A stretch of DNA of 64,000 bases from an uncultured Clostridia bacterium (GTDB lineage Bacteria; Bacillota; Clostridia; Christensenellales; Borkfalkiaceae), in contig CASDRK010000017.1 of NCBI GenBank assembly GCA_949283125.1, positions 1 through 64,000 on the forward strand, read 5' to 3'. Under the pieces are notes generated by a model that did not search any database, had not been told where the DNA came from, and saw only the letters and a list, made by a program, of their open reading frames with translations. Position 1 is the first letter of the stretch, and each line of letters begins with the position of its first letter. Shown piece after piece: positions 34,901 to 49,900 of this stretch. The translations under genes were made by a program, and so were the position numbers.

Positions 34901-37900
34901 CTGATTATCTTCGCCGCCGGCGATAATTTGTCCGACCGTTTCAGGCTCTTTATTTTGCTTTTCCCAGCCGAGCGGCAACTCTTCCCGAGCCGATCGGCTC
35001 GTCTCGCTTTGTTCGCGCTGCTCAAACCATGCTTCCAGCTCGTCCAGAATTTCGGCATCGAGTTGCTTCATTGCGCGGTTGCGGAATAAGAAAAAGCGTT
35101 TGCGCGGCACAAGCACATCATGCCGCAGCTCCGTATCATACAGTTCGCGCTGTTCCCTTATTTCCGCGCGCATGGCAAGCAGCTTATATTCCGCTTTGTA
35201 CTGGTTGAACAGCGCCGTCGCCATATACTGTATCTGTTCGGGCTTAATGGCAAGCAGCGATTTGTTCTTATGCAGCCTGCCGTACAGCTGATAAAATTTT
35301 TCGTTGAGTTCGCCTAATTCCTTAATCATTGGCGGCGGTCTTCCCCTTTTTTCCTTTACTTACTTCGTGCCGGTAAGCTTCCGGCTCCGAAAGGTTATAA
35401 TATTCCGCATATTGACTGCCTGCGGTCTCTGCTCCCGAACGGAAGGGCAGATATTTGAAATCCGAGTCTTCGCCCGGCAAAAATTCGCTGAAATAATTGA
35501 AGCTGTCGAAACAGTCAAAAATATTGCCGTCGTAAATGAACACCGTGTCCTTATATGTCTTTGCGCCCGTTTCAAGGTACTGCGCCACGTCGCGCCAGCA
35601 GCCGAACTCACGGCAGCGGAACACCGAGCGCGTGACGTCGCCAACGGAGTTGAGCATGTTTTCCATTTCTATTACTTCGATAAAGTGCTTGCAAAGCTCG
35701 CGTATATTCAGGTCAACGAGAGTAGGGCGCTGTACGTCCAGCCAGAAGTCAAGACTGTAATGCCTGTGCATCTCGAACGCGCGCGAAATAAAGTTTGGCA
35801 TGGAGCTTGATTTGCGGCTGTCGTAATAGCGCTGCACTTCCGAAAGAAATATCTTGCTGCCGGGCGGAATGAACTGCACTGGCAGTCTGTCGTTCGGCAG
35901 ACCGGCGTAAAAGCCGTTTATAAAGTAAGGTTCGTAGTACTCCTCGAAGTCCACCAAAAACTTTACTTTGAAATCGGCGAATATAGGCGGCTTGTCCGGG
36001 GACGAAAGTTTATGCAGGCGCTTTTCGTTGGCTTCGTCTATAAGCTCCTTTGTCTTTTCCAAAAGCTCGAAGCTGTGCTTTTCGTACTGCTCTTTCAAAA
36101 AGTATGTATTTAGCGAGCTTTTGCCCGCGCCCGGCGCGCCGAAGATTATCGTTATCATAAATTTTTCCTTACAAGGGGTTGATTTTTTGCGCCTTTCGGG
36201 TTATAATAATATTGACGAAAGGTCAGATGCGCTACCATGGTGCGCATCACCCCGCGCCAACCGAAAGGGGACGCGGGCTTTTTTTATTTTTTGAAATGGT
36301 TGCGCCACTTCTTCATTTTGGTCTTATGCGCTTTCTTCTGTCCCTTCGTTTTTCCTCTTACACCGAACAGAATAAGCAATCTTTCCCAAATTGTCAGTTT
36401 GTCCCCGGTTTCTCTTAAATCACCTTTGTAAATCGCTTTATAAGTTGCGCCGTCTTTTGAGCCTATATGTACCTTTTTACCGACAATGGAAGGCTCTGAA
36501 AGGGAAGGGTGCTTTTTCGGTTTCAGCACGGGCCTTTTAAGAAAAGCCTTGCCCTGTTTATCCTTTTTTGAATAGATTTTAACTACAGCAAGCGCGCCGT
36601 CGTCTTTGCGCTGGTCTATAACGGCCACGCGGCGCGGCTTTTTTATGTCCGCTCGGCCGCTCAGATAGCCGTCCGTAGTTTTGTAAATCTTCCTGACGGC
36701 TGACTTATACCTTTTGCGTTTGCCGGTGTTACCTTTTCTTGTGCGCATTTGATTTGCATGTGGCGACTGCATTTACAATCGTAAAAACAGCTTTGATAAG
36801 CACGGTAATGCCGAAGGCGATCAGGCAGGCAATGAACAGCCAGTAAACTATGTCGGAATACTCTTTCAGACTCGGAATGTTTTCAAAGATGAGGAACACG
36901 GCAAAGGGTATGCCGGCGGCAAAAAATAATTCAATCAATGTGTCACCTCGTAGAATACAATATAGTCGGGCGTAAGGGTGATGCCCGTCGGCTCCTGATG
37001 CATGGTTGCGAGCTCGAAGTTGAGCCCGAGCACGGAGTTGCCGCTCGATACGGTAAGGCAGAACAGCTCTCCCGCAGGCTTGCCGGATAGCGTGGCCGCC
37101 TTTCCGGTCGCGGCCGAAAGTATTTCGGTCAGCTCGCCGTAGTCAATGACCACTGCGCCGTCGTCCGTCGGCGTAAAGGTAAAGCCGGCGGTGAAGTCCC
37201 TGCCTTCAAAGTCAGACCATGCGTAAACGCTGCCGTGGCCGAGCGTCACTTCAAAGTCTCCGCCCTGCTGCGGCATGGCCGCCGTCACGGTGAAGGTGTA
37301 GTCGGAAAAGCTTTTCACCTCTATCCTGCTGCCGCGCGGAACGGCCGCGCTGCCTGATACTATGATATAATCGTCGTTGATTTTTGTTAAAAACGTGGCG
37401 TAATTCCCGCCGAAGCCGTTTGTGCCCATGAATATGCCGAAGACCGCGCCGGCAATGATAATGAGCGCCAACAGAATGAGCGCCGCTATTTTAATTATCG
37501 TCTTTGCCGTCGAGGGCCCGTTGCGGCCCGTGCTGCGTTTTGCTGCCATTGTTTTGCTCCTGATTTAATGAACGCGCGCCCGCGCCTGCGGGCGCGCGGC
37601 TATGTATTTATACGGGTAAAAATACAATATTGTTTTTATCGGTGTTAATGCCGGTAGCCGTGGGGATCTCCTCAAGGTCACCGGGGTTTATGCTGAGGCC
37701 TGAAACCCATTCGTCGCCGTCATCCAAGTTGTTCCATAATACGGTGTCGCCGTAGGTATATTCGATGTAATAGCACAACCCGCAATCAGCCCCGCTGTTG
37801 TTCTCGGCCGCCCAGCGCAGTGCGTACTGCAGCATGGTTGTGTCGAGGTCTGTTATTGCTGGCGTCAGGCCGTGGTCGGGGCCGTCGCCGTCAAATTCGC

Positions 37901-40900
37901 TTGTGCTTATGCCGTCCGCATAATCAAATTGGAATTCGGCGTAATATCCTGCAGACGGATCTTCTTCGTCCCGCGCGCTCATTGTCAGATATTGTGCTGC
38001 GAGTGAATAGTCAAAGCTGTAATCTACTGCGCCGGGGTAGCGATCGTTCAGGAAAGAATCCATATAGCGGTTGTTTCCTGCTTGAAGCAGATTGCTAAAT
38101 TCATTCATGCCCTCAAGCGTCCATGCGCCGTTGCTTTCGTCAATTCCGAATTCGCCGTATATAGTGCCCGTGCCGTATGTAATATCGAAGTCCATGACGG
38201 CGGCGTCGCCGCCAAGCCATACTTCGTTTCCGGTTACGCTGACATCGACGCTTACTATGCCCTTGACGTAATCGAGCGTGCAGGAAGTGGAGATGTCGGG
38301 ATTAAACCGCGATGAAATATCGACCGCAATCTGTTCGCCGAAGGCCTGACTGCAGGATACCGTGAGCGTGTTTTCGTCCTGCGATATCGTCACATAGTCG
38401 CTCACGGTCTTGCCAGTCGCCCAGTCAGAGGAAGCATCGACAAAATGATAATCATAGTCAATGTCCTGCAGAGCGGTGGAGGGCTGAACCTCGGCGGTGA
38501 TGGTGTAGGCGGTCACGGCCTGCTCGTCCACGCCGTATTCGGCGTACTGCGCGGGCAGCAGCGTGTTGCTTGTGAGCCTTATGGCCTGATCGCCGCTGTT
38601 TTCGCCTATGACCATTGCGCCACCGTAGATCTCGTCCGGCTGTTCTGCGGTCTGTTCGCCCCACTTTGCGGGATTCCACTGGTTGAGGATAGCCGAGGGC
38701 ACTATGTACGCCGCGGCAACCGCGATTGCAAGGAATACGGCCACGCCCTTCCATGCGTTGCTTTTCTTTTTGTAGTTTGCCATTGTTGTTTTTTCTCCTT
38801 TTTATTTTTTCGCCCTCAAGGGCATTTTTTTAAAGTTTTATGAGCGTGATCCTGAATTCAACGTCGATACGCTGGCCCTGATTGCCGCCAATGCTCGATA
38901 CGAGATTCAGGCAGTCTTTTTCAAGCGTGAATGTGGCTTGACCGTTGACCACGGATATTTTTTGTATAAGTGAGTCGCCGCCCAACCAGTCTGTCGAGAT
39001 CGCCCACCATTCCGACGTGAAGTGTGGATCTGCATAGCTTGGAATCGGGCCGTAATTTTCGATGATGAGCTTATATTTATCGCCGGCCTTAAAAGCTTGT
39101 CCGCCGCCCATGATGATAATATTGCTGGCGCCGGGCATGTCGGAGCCTTCAATATATACGGAGTTGAGCGGCCCGGAGTGCGAAAAATATATCTCCGACG
39201 AGTCGCTGTTGCCTATTGAGATAGAAGTGTTTACGTATTCTTCCGGCCCTTGTACAAACGTGAATATCGTGCTGAAGGTCTGCACGATCCCGCTTTGTTT
39301 TCCCGCATATGTAAACGTGGCTTTGAAGCTCGCGTCATAGAGCTTGTCCGCGATGTCCGTCTCCGCCGCGCCGCACTCCTTGAGTCGGTCAATTATGTCC
39401 TGTGCGAAGTAGCAGCCATCGTCCCGATCGTCCCTGTTGCTCGTAAACGTAAACGCATTCTTATCTATCCCGAACAGCTGCGCCGTGTTATCGTCAATTT
39501 CATACGTAACGTCTGCGCTGTAATTTTCGGAGCAGGCCGGATAATCATAGTAATATGTCGTCACATCGCTGCCGTTAAACGTGTCCGTGCGGGGGTAAAA
39601 GACTTTATTGAGCTCTTTAGTAAAATCTATCTCCGTTACCGCTTCATCGGTGTCCGCGCTGACGTATCCGATAAACGGGTCTTTGATAGTGGAGTAACAG
39701 TAAAGGCGCAGGGCTACATAGTTGTCGTCGTTTGAATAGAAGTGCAGGAATACCGGGTCGTCATTGCTGAACAGGCGGTATAAACTTACATCGGCCTGCA
39801 CGCCGGACGGCGTTTCTGTTACCTCGTCTACGTTAATGTACGTATAAGCGCCGATATCGCCCATATTCGGCGTGTTGTACTGCGACAATGTAACCGTTAT
39901 GTCGCTGCCGCTGCTGCTTGTGGCGGCAAAAGTCAGAGCGTCCGCGCTTTTATGCTCGGCCGTCACGGCAATATCGTCGCCGACTTCGGTCGCCTTGAAA
40001 TAAGTAAGCAGTACATACGGGGTATGTTCTTCCGGCTCGTCCGGGTCTTCCGGGTTCGCCGGCTTGGTCATGTCTATAATGTCGTGCTCGCTTGGAACGT
40101 AACTCCCGCAGCCGCTTGCGCCCATCATTCCGGCGGCAATGCCCAGAATCGCAAGCGCAAACGCCGCTTTTGTTAAAAGCTTGAAAAAGAACATAAAATC
40201 TCTCCTTAAGGTTGTTTTGCATACTTTCCGGGCCTTGCGGCCGCGCATCCGCGCGGCCGGCCCGGTTATACGGAGGTGATTATGGTTAAGCAGAGGATTG
40301 TTTTATGTCCGCCGCCGCGCTTTTCCGCACGGCGGCGGACGGGCAAAAAGCAATCTTACATCTGCTCCGATGTAAGCGAATTCGTTTCTGCGGTAAGTTC
40401 GGCATCTATGTAGATGCGGCCGCAGCGGCTCCTTCTTCCGCGGTTGTTGGGGTAGAAGCCGGAAACGCTTAAAATATTCAGCCGGTCGTCGGCTTCCAGA
40501 TGCACAATGGCCCTGTCCAACTCTTCCGGCGTGCCTTCAAGTCGTATCCTTATCATTTCACGCTCCCCCTGTAGCACACCACGTTGCGGCCGTTTATAAC
40601 GAAGTTGCGCAGGTCGCAGCCGCGGATAAAATACTTCATATTCAGCACGTCGGTAAAAGTCAGGCCGACTTCGTTGCCTTCGAGGTCAACACGGAAGAAT
40701 ACCGCGGGGCCGCACACTATATCGTAGCAGGGCGCGCTACGTATCGGTAAAACAAAGTTGGGTTCAAGATTTTTCAGCTTGCATGCGTCGTTTATATAGC
40801 AGCACAAGTCGTCAAAGATGCAAACGCCTTCTACATGCCCGCCGACGATGGCCTGAAAGGCTTCGAGCGTGCCTTCTATTTCGCGTTCCTCCGGCGCTTT

Positions 40901-43900
40901 GCCGGGTTCTTTTACAAGTACTTTGATTTTGTTCATGGATTACCTCCGGCCATGTTTAGGCGCATGGAATATACTCTGTGAATGAATTTGCGGACGGCTT
41001 CGTAATCCTCTTCGGGAACCACGTCCGGGGAGAGCGCGTAACAGGCAAGGTCGCCTATGCTCACCGGGGTTTCGGCTTTCGTCAATGCGGTGATGGAGTT
41101 TTCGCCGCGCGGATACGCGGCCGGCTTTCTCTCCGGCAACACCACATAGTCGTAGGCTTTAATTACTCGCGTGCTTGTGGAATCGGTGTGGCCGAACTGC
41201 CGCATTGCTTCAGTTGCCGTCAGAGCGGTGAAACCGGCGTCTTTAACCGCGATCGCGCGGGCAGCCTTGTTCGGGAATTTATAACAGCGCCCGTCTTGCT
41301 TTGCGTACCAGTACTTCATATTCACACCGCCTTAAAGCCTTCCGGCAGGTCAAAAAGAAAGTAGTGTATGTCAAGCATTTTGCATACGCTCTCTTTGAGA
41401 ACGTATTCGGCCCGCTTGTCCTTTTCGGTTACGGTTTTCAGACTGTATTTTTTGAGTACTGCATCGTAGCCGAGCACCTGCGTTCCGACGGGCAGTTCAC
41501 GTATCTCTTTCGGCGTTACTTCGTAAAGGTGAGTTTCAATTTTTTTCATTGCTTTTTGCTCCTTGTGGTTTATATTTGCAAGCTGCCTTGCGGTCAGCGT
41601 TTGCTTCGTCTGGTTGTTGTTCTCCTTTGCCGGCTGCCTGAACTGCCGCCGGCCGTTAATTTGCTTTTCTCGTTCCCCACACGCGCCGTATTATCTGCGT
41701 TACCGCTATGCCGCCGGCAGATGCGGCAAGCAGTAGCGCGATTGTCAGCCATGGCACATCGTCGTTGGTTATTATAGGAGGCTCCCCGTCCGCTGCGATG
41801 TCAATGGGCGACATGACAACGGGTATTACAGTTGAAACGTCGTCTTTAGTGAACGTCAGGTCGATTATGTCAAAGCCGAGCTGAACCCACATTTGCATAA
41901 AATATGCGTTCGTGTCTATAAAGTCATAGCCGAAGTTTGTGCCTAAAATCGTCCATGAGCCTTCGCCGCGGGCGTAGGTTGCAACTTCGTATGATTTATA
42001 CGGCGACTGATAATAGCGGAACAGGTAAACGGTTTCGTTATTTCTCTGCGCTTCGTCGTAATACGCTTTAAACTCTTCATAGTCGCTCTCGTCTATGTAA
42101 AGCCCTTCGCAGGTAGCAGCAGTAGTTTGCTTGAAGTCTGAGTTTTCAACTTTCTTTATAGCAGATATCGTATATGTGTTTGTCGCTTCCACGTGATATC
42201 CGCCGCCGACAAACTGCTGCCATAAATCTTGCGAAATGACTTGGTCCGTAAGCTCGAATGTATCGTCCGTAGATATTGTAATGTCCGTGTATTCGTCGTT
42301 AACCTCGCTGAACAGGTCAGAGCTGAACCTGCCGTCCACATCGGTATCTTTGCCGTACTCCTCTGTATAAGTTTCAAACCAACCGGCAACACCTTCCTTC
42401 TTATTGCCGATTAACTCCTCTGCCGGCAGAACATAACTGTTTGCATCGTTGTTATCGGCAAGAAACGCATATGCAAGCATATATAAATCGACATCAGACG
42501 AGGTATATTCACGGTTTGCGTTATAACTCATATACGAAAAGGCATGAGCAGCGTTATTTTCATTCACCCAATCAGCAGATTCTATGTATTTGGAGGCAAT
42601 GAGCGCGTAGCCGAGCGGCGATGTATCTTCCGACGCATAATGGAAATTACCGCCGTCAACTGTCTGCCCGAGAAATTTAGTTACCGTATTGTACACCTGC
42701 GAATTGCCGGTCACAAATACCGGCGAAGTCTGGGCGTTAAGCCAGGTTGCGTGCACGGCCGTCATGTCGCCGTAGCTCTCCACAATTTCATTTGGCACGG
42801 AAAAGTAGACGGAATGCAGCGTGTCACGCGTGTAAGCTTCGCCGTTCGGCCCGTCCGGGCGATAATAGGTAGTGCGCACGTCGAGCGTTAAATACTTTTC
42901 AAAATCTTCAACGTCGCAGACGAGCGTACTGTCGTTGCCTTCGAAGGCGCCATAGCCGGCTGCGTAACCGCTGTATGTGTATGTGGAGCCGACTTCGTAT
43001 TCTGTTATCGTGCCGCCGCGCGAAAGCTCTATGCCGCTCAATTCGTACACGCGCGCGTCGCTGTCAAGCGAGCTTAACAGTGCGTTTCGCTCTTCGGCGG
43101 TCATAACTACTTTAAATTTGTAGAACAAGCCTTCCGCTCCCGGTTCCGTTGAATAGTTTAAAAGCGAGAGCGAATATTTCACCGGCTGCGCAGCATTGCC
43201 CGCCCTGAATTGTATTGCGTTGTTTACGGAATCGAAAGCAAACCCGCCGGGGTTGTAAACGTATGCATAGAGTCCGAAGTTGTCACGGTCGCTTGCATAG
43301 AATGAATAGCAATACTCAATAAAAGCTATGAGCTGCGGGCGGCCGTTCTGGGCATATGGGTAATCATCAATGTTAAAGTCTTCGCCGGCGATGATTCCGC
43401 CTTCGAGGTCGTCCAGAACGTTGGTGGAGTCGAAGTTGGACGGCTCATCGGCGTAGGCAAGGACGGAGCTCGCGGCGGAGGATATAAATAAAAGGACAGC
43501 TAGAACCGCCGCCAATATGTATGTCGCTGCGCTTTTGGTTGTCCTTTTCATGTGAGTGTTCTCCTTAAATATTTTAGTGTATCAGCAGAAATGTTCTACC
43601 GCATTTCGATTGCAGAAGTTTTGCATGCGCACCGTGTCGGACAGAGACAGATCTATTTCGTTGCCTTCAACGTCGGCGCGGAATATGATGAGCGGGCCGC
43701 AGATCATGTCGATTCGTCCGTAGCGCATCATCAGCAGTATGTTCGGCTCCGAACCTTTAAGCTTGCCCTCGTCGTCTATGTACATGTGGAGCGAATCGCC
43801 CAGATATACGGCTTCAAGGCGGCCGCCGACGATGGCCTGAAAGGCTTCGAGAGTGTTTTCAATCTCGCGCACTTCGGCGGGTTCGCCCGGCTTTTTGACT

Positions 43901-46900
43901 ATAACTCTGATTTTATTCATATATTGCCCCCGGCCATGTTCAGGCGCATGGAATATACCCGGTGAATGAATTTGCGGACGGCTTCGTAATCCTCTTCGGG
44001 AACCACGTCCGGGGAGAGCGCGTAATAGGCAAGGTCGCCTATGCTCACCGGGGTTTGGGCTTTCGTCAATGCGGCGATGGAATTTTCGCCGCGCGGATAC
44101 GCCGCCGGCTTTTTCTCCGGCAGCACTACATAGTCGTAGGCTTTAATTACGCGCGTGCTTGTGGAATCGGTGTGGCCGAACTGCCGCATAGCTTCAGTTG
44201 CTGTCAGAGCGGTGAAGCCGGCGTCTTTAACCGCGATCGCGCGGGCGGCCTTGTTCGGGAATTTATAACAGCGCCCGCCGTTTTTTGCATACCAGAATTT
44301 CATATTGTACCTTCCTTATATTCCTTACATTCCTTTCCCTCGTTGCCCCGCCGCGCTTGCCCGCGGCGGGGCGGTGGGGAAAAATATGAATGCCGGCCGC
44401 GGGAATCGAACCCGGCGTAACTTGTCCGGAGGAAACACGTTGTTCCTTGCCGGCACAATTTAAGTAGGCATAGCCGTTCTTCAGGCTTTACCCGCTTTTG
44501 TGGTTATGGTTAATTCGGAGCGTGCAGCAGCGGCGTGGTCATTGACCTCAATGTCCATATACACACGTTCGTAAACGCTTGCTCCTCTGTCTTTGTAGTG
44601 ATCAGATATGTTACATACGCGAAAAATGCCGCAAGTGTATATAATCCCTTCCAGACGTTCTATTTCTGCGCGTTCGCCGTGTAAACGTAGTTTTATCATG
44701 CTTTTCTCCTTGCAAGCCGAAGTTCGGCGTTATATTTTTTTATCTCTTCAGTGCGGCCGATGGCGCAGCTGCATATGTCCCCGGCCGGAGTAAATCCGCA
44801 GTCGCCGCAGACTGCGCAGCTCGTCTTTTTGGTCAGCACGTCGCGATCCACGCCGACGCTCTCAAGTATCTTATGCTGTTCGGCCGCAAGCGCGTTGAGT
44901 TTTACTTCGAGCTCTGCGGCTTTCTTGTCGTCTCCGCAGGATCTTGCAAAGCGCAGCGGAGGGGATAGCGATTCTATCTGTGACTTGAGCTTGAAGTACT
45001 CCGTGCCCTTGAGCTTTGCATTGGCCTCGGCGTTGGCCTTCCTGAGCTCTTTTGCAAGATCTTCGTAATACAGCCTGACTTCCTCTTCGAGCAGCGGCAG
45101 TTCCACGCGTTCGCCCGGTTCGGTCATGTCGTGATCGAAAAACCCGAGTATCAGATCGACTTGCTCCAGCGTCTTTGCGCCGGTTATCGGCGCGCCGTTG
45201 CAGGCCAGAGTGTAGAGCTCTTTGCCGTCTATGTACTCGCACGCCGTGATCTCATGCTCGAACAACGGCTCACCGGCAGTTGTTTTTGAAAGATACCTTG
45301 CGTGCAGCGGGTAGTGGAAGTACAGTCTTCCGTCCGCGCCCTCAAAGTGCTGCGTCTTTCCGTACATTGCTTAAGCTCTCTCCAATGTGCGCCCGAACTG
45401 TCTGGCCAGCATGTCGTCCATGCTCTCGGCCGGCTCGCCCATGGCGGACATAATGCTCTTTATCTCTCCCGCAATGCAGCGGGCGGCAGACTTATCCAGA
45501 CCGGCGTTTATCATGCTTTCGCAGTTCCAGAACGTGTCGGCCGGGTCGGACATTTCGCAGCCGAACCCGAAATTGGGTATGCACATAAAATAGCCGTTGA
45601 CGTGCTTGCCGTATATGACAAGATAAGTGCATCCGTTCGCTTCGATATTTGCTTCAAACAGTACCGAGCCTTTATAAATCGTGGTTGTTTTCTTCATATT
45701 TTTCCCTCCGGATTTGTTTTGAAGTTAATATTTTGTAAATATTGACCTGTGCCCCAATATATGGTAAAATGAATTTGCAGTACAACCACATAAAGGGGCA
45801 AGGCCACAACCACACGCCCTTAGTTAAGGATTGCCTATCCTCAAATTCAGGCAAAATACTATAAGGAGGTTACACAGTGAGCTTAAAAACTGCCTTGACT
45901 AAATTTGTTTGTCGTAAGGTAAGCAACTCAATGTATGAGCGTGAAGTAGCTAAAGCAAAGGACAAATCTTACGATGACGTTGCGAAAGATATTGCCAATG
46001 CCAAAAAAACTGGCCGGTACTTCAACGCTACAAAACGCTACTATAGCAATCTTGCTGAAAGACAATCAAAAGCTAAAGAACGTCGTGATTTACGCGAAAA
46101 ATTCATAAATGATTTATGATGAAAAGCTTCAGATTATCTCGCCCGCAATGCAGCGGGCGGTAGACTTAAGCTATCTTTTATCCGAATCCGTTTTAGTTTT
46201 GTTGCCGGATTCGTCCACGCTATCATTTTTGGTATTGAGTTTATCGTTAAGTTTCATTATCGCATCGTGTGTTTTGATGAATATGTAAATAGCCATCAGG
46301 GCTACAGGGATTGAAAAAAGAAAGCATAAACACAAAGTCAATATCAGTCCGGCTGACATTGATTCAAGTAAGCTTACAACTATTTCTTCCATATTTCTCT
46401 ACAAATCTTTATTTACCATTCTTCTGCTTTGATTACCCTGCGGCTTGCGCTGTCGGTATAGCCGAACCTCTTCATAGCTTCGGCCGCAGTCAGCGGAATC
46501 AGCTCGTTTTGCTCCATAGCTTCGGTGCGTTCTGCTTTGCTTTTGAATTTAAAGCAAGTTTTGCCGCCGTCGTGCCCGCTCATTGCGTAAAAGTACTTAA
46601 TTTTAACTTTTTTGCCTATCGGGCAGTTTTCTATCTCAGCCACCCACAAGCCGCCGTAGGGTTGCGATAAAATTGAGCAGCAGGTAAATAAATTTAACCC
46701 GTCAAAATCTCTTATAAAAGCGTGTTCGCAACCATTACAGCGTTCAAGCCTCAGGTTTTTATCTTTAACGGAAATAGTTTTTGTCGATGAAAGCGCGATG
46801 CCTTTTTCGTTTTCCACAATTCGGCACTCCCCCTGCACAGAATAGTCTTTAAATTCGTAATTACAAACATTATAAATCGCAAAAATACGAATGTCAAGAC

Positions 46901-49900
46901 TATTAAGAATATTTTTTCTTAGTTTTATTGAAAATTATGATTTTGATTCCTACAATGAGGCTAAGGGAGGTTCAAATGAATATTTTCAGAGAATTAAGAA
47001 AACAAAAAGGACTAACTCAAATCGAGCTTGCAAAAATGGTAAACGTTCAGCAAACCACGGTTTCAAAATGGGAAGTGGGAAGAGCGGTTCCAGACTATCC
47101 TGTTTTATTAAATCTTGCGGAACTCTATGGCGTATCAGTCGATTACTTGTTAGGACGTGAAGCTATAACCCCAGAAGAGCTGGCATCGGGCGTTACCGCT
47201 ACCAAGAAAGAGAACATTACGCCCATCGAGGACGAACTACTTTATGTATTCCGCGAAGTGGGCAAAAAGCGCGGCGAGGCTGCCCAGCGCGCTCTGATAG
47301 AGATGATGGAAAAAATGCTTTAACATTGCATGCCCGCGTCGATGAGTGCGGGTGCGGTTAAAAACGACTGTGCCGCCGTGGTAAAAAGGCAAAAGACAGC
47401 CAGAACTGCCGCAAATAGGTATATTGCAATAGTCCTGACTGTCTTTTTCATAACGGAGGCTCCTTTATGCTATTCAATTCAACATTCATAATTTTTGATA
47501 TTAGTTTATCATAATATTTGAGTAAATGCAAGCATCTTATCATAATTTTTGAGAATTATCCACAAAAAAATTTTTTAATCAAAATATATGATATTCTTCA
47601 TTTAGGAGGTATCATATGTCTTTTGCCTTAAAGTTGAAGGAATTACGCGAAACAAAGGGTTATACTCAGAAAGATTTAGCTAAGCGGTTAAATGTATCTG
47701 TAAGTTCAGTTGGTATGTGGGAAAGTACTTCTCAAATTCCTACTGCAAAAAAACTAATAGAAATTGCTGCACTTTTTAATGTAAGCGTTGATACATTGCT
47801 TGATGCTTCAACTATTACACCAGAGGAACGTGCGGTCGGAGCTTCAGAAACTAAAGCAGTTAAGATTACGCCGCTTGAGGACGATATGCTCTATGTGTTC
47901 CGCGAAGTGGGCAAAAAGCGCGGCGAGGCTGCCCAGCGCGCTCTGATAGAGATGATGGAAAAAATGCTTTAACATTGCATGCCCGCGTCGATGAGTGCGG
48001 GCGCGCGACAAAATAATGACTTTTTATGCCTAAAAAGTCATTAAGTTTATCAGTGGATTTTGTTATAAAATACTTTACGGTATACCGAAGGAGTATTTTA
48101 TGGACAAACAAAAGATTATTGAACTTGCCGGCAAGCTGATGCTTGCAGGCATCAACGAAAGTGCGGCAGACATTGCTGCCGTTTGCGAAGCGCTTGTCGC
48201 TGAACTGCGGCAATCAGGCAGCGAAGAAGATGGCGGCGAAAATTCGCCGCCATCTTCGGACAAAGACTATTTTACGGGCTTTTTGAAATTTGATAAAACG
48301 GAGGTTTCAAAAATGCCTACTAACTTTAAAAAGTACTTCCGTGCAGAAGGCTGCACGGTATATTATCGCAAGCGGGTACGCGGCAAACGCTCGTGTAGCT
48401 TTGAAGCGCGTTATCGCCGGCACGGTTACAATATTTCCGTTTCCGGTCCTTCGCTTGCAGTGGTCAAAGAGCGCTTCATCGAAGCGGTGAAGGTCGCCGA
48501 CGCCGGCGAAGTCATGCCAAACGTGCCGCGCGGCTTTACCGAGTTCGCGGAATACTATCTCAAGAACTTTTGGTCGCGCAAGGTCAGCGAACAGACGGCG
48601 AAGAACGAAATGGGGCGATTCAATAACTATCTGCGGCCGTATTTCGGCAATACACCGATTGCGCGCATAACGCCGCTTGCTTGCCAGCAGCTGCTCGATA
48701 GCATTTTAGAGCAGGGCAAGGCGAAGACGGCCGCCGAGGTAAAGAGTATGCTCAACGGCATATTCAATATGGCGATGCGGCACCAACTGATTAAATTTAA
48801 CCCGCTCGACGTTGTGTTCTTCGTAAAGCCGGAAGGACAGCACGGCAAGGCGCTGTCCCGCGAAGAGGAGCAGAAGCTGCTTTCCGAAACGGCGGGCACG
48901 CCGTTCCAGCTTATGTTTGCGGTCGCGCTCTATACGGGACTGCGCCCAAACGAGTTTAAAACGGCACGCATCGAGGGCAAAATGATTATTGCCGTAAACA
49001 GCAAGCGCAAAAACCGCAATGTGGAATATAAGCGCATACCGATAACGCCGATGCTGCGGCCCTATCTCGAAGGGGTGAGCGAGCTGAAGTTCTATGTCCA
49101 CAACAGAATCGGCGAGCGGATGCGCGCCATACTTCCGGAACACAAACTGTATGACCTGCGCACGACGTTCTATTCCAGATGCAAGGAGTGCGGCGTTGCC
49201 GAAGACGCTCTGAAAGAGTTTGTCGGTCATTCAGACGGCGCCTTGGCGCGCGCTTACACCGATCTGAGCGACGAATACCTGCTCAGAGAGGGGGAGAAGC
49301 TGAAATATTGAGCGATTGCCCCCGATTTTGCCCCCAATTTTGACTACATTGTGGGGGCAATGCCTTAAAAAATGCACGAAAAAAGCCCGTTTTTGGGCAA
49401 AAAATGCTCAAAAACGGGCAAAATTTGGTTGAGGTGACGGGACTTGAACCCACGACCTTCTGGTCCCTAACCAGACGCGCTACCAAACTGCGCTACACCT
49501 CAATATCAAGCTTAATCATTATACTGTAAAAATTGCAAAATGCAAACTGTTTTGGGGGCGTTTTGTAAAAAAATTTTAATATTTTTTAATTCGTCGCTTT
49601 TTAATCTTTACATCTTCGGCCCTGTGTAATATAATGTTTGCATGTGGTCATGGGAACTTTTTTTACAGGTTGTGCTGATAGGCGTATCTCTTGCGATGGA
49701 CGCCTTCGCGGTGTCGCTGTGCGACGGAATGTGTTACAGCGATATGGACAAAAAGAAGGGAGGGGCGATCGCCCTCACCTTCGGAGCCTTTCAGATGACT
49801 ATGCCGCTCGTCGGCTTTTTTGTCGCCTTTGGGCTTTCGCAGGTGTTCGACGCTCAATATATCGACCTGTTCGATCACTGGGTGGCGTTTGCCCTGCTTA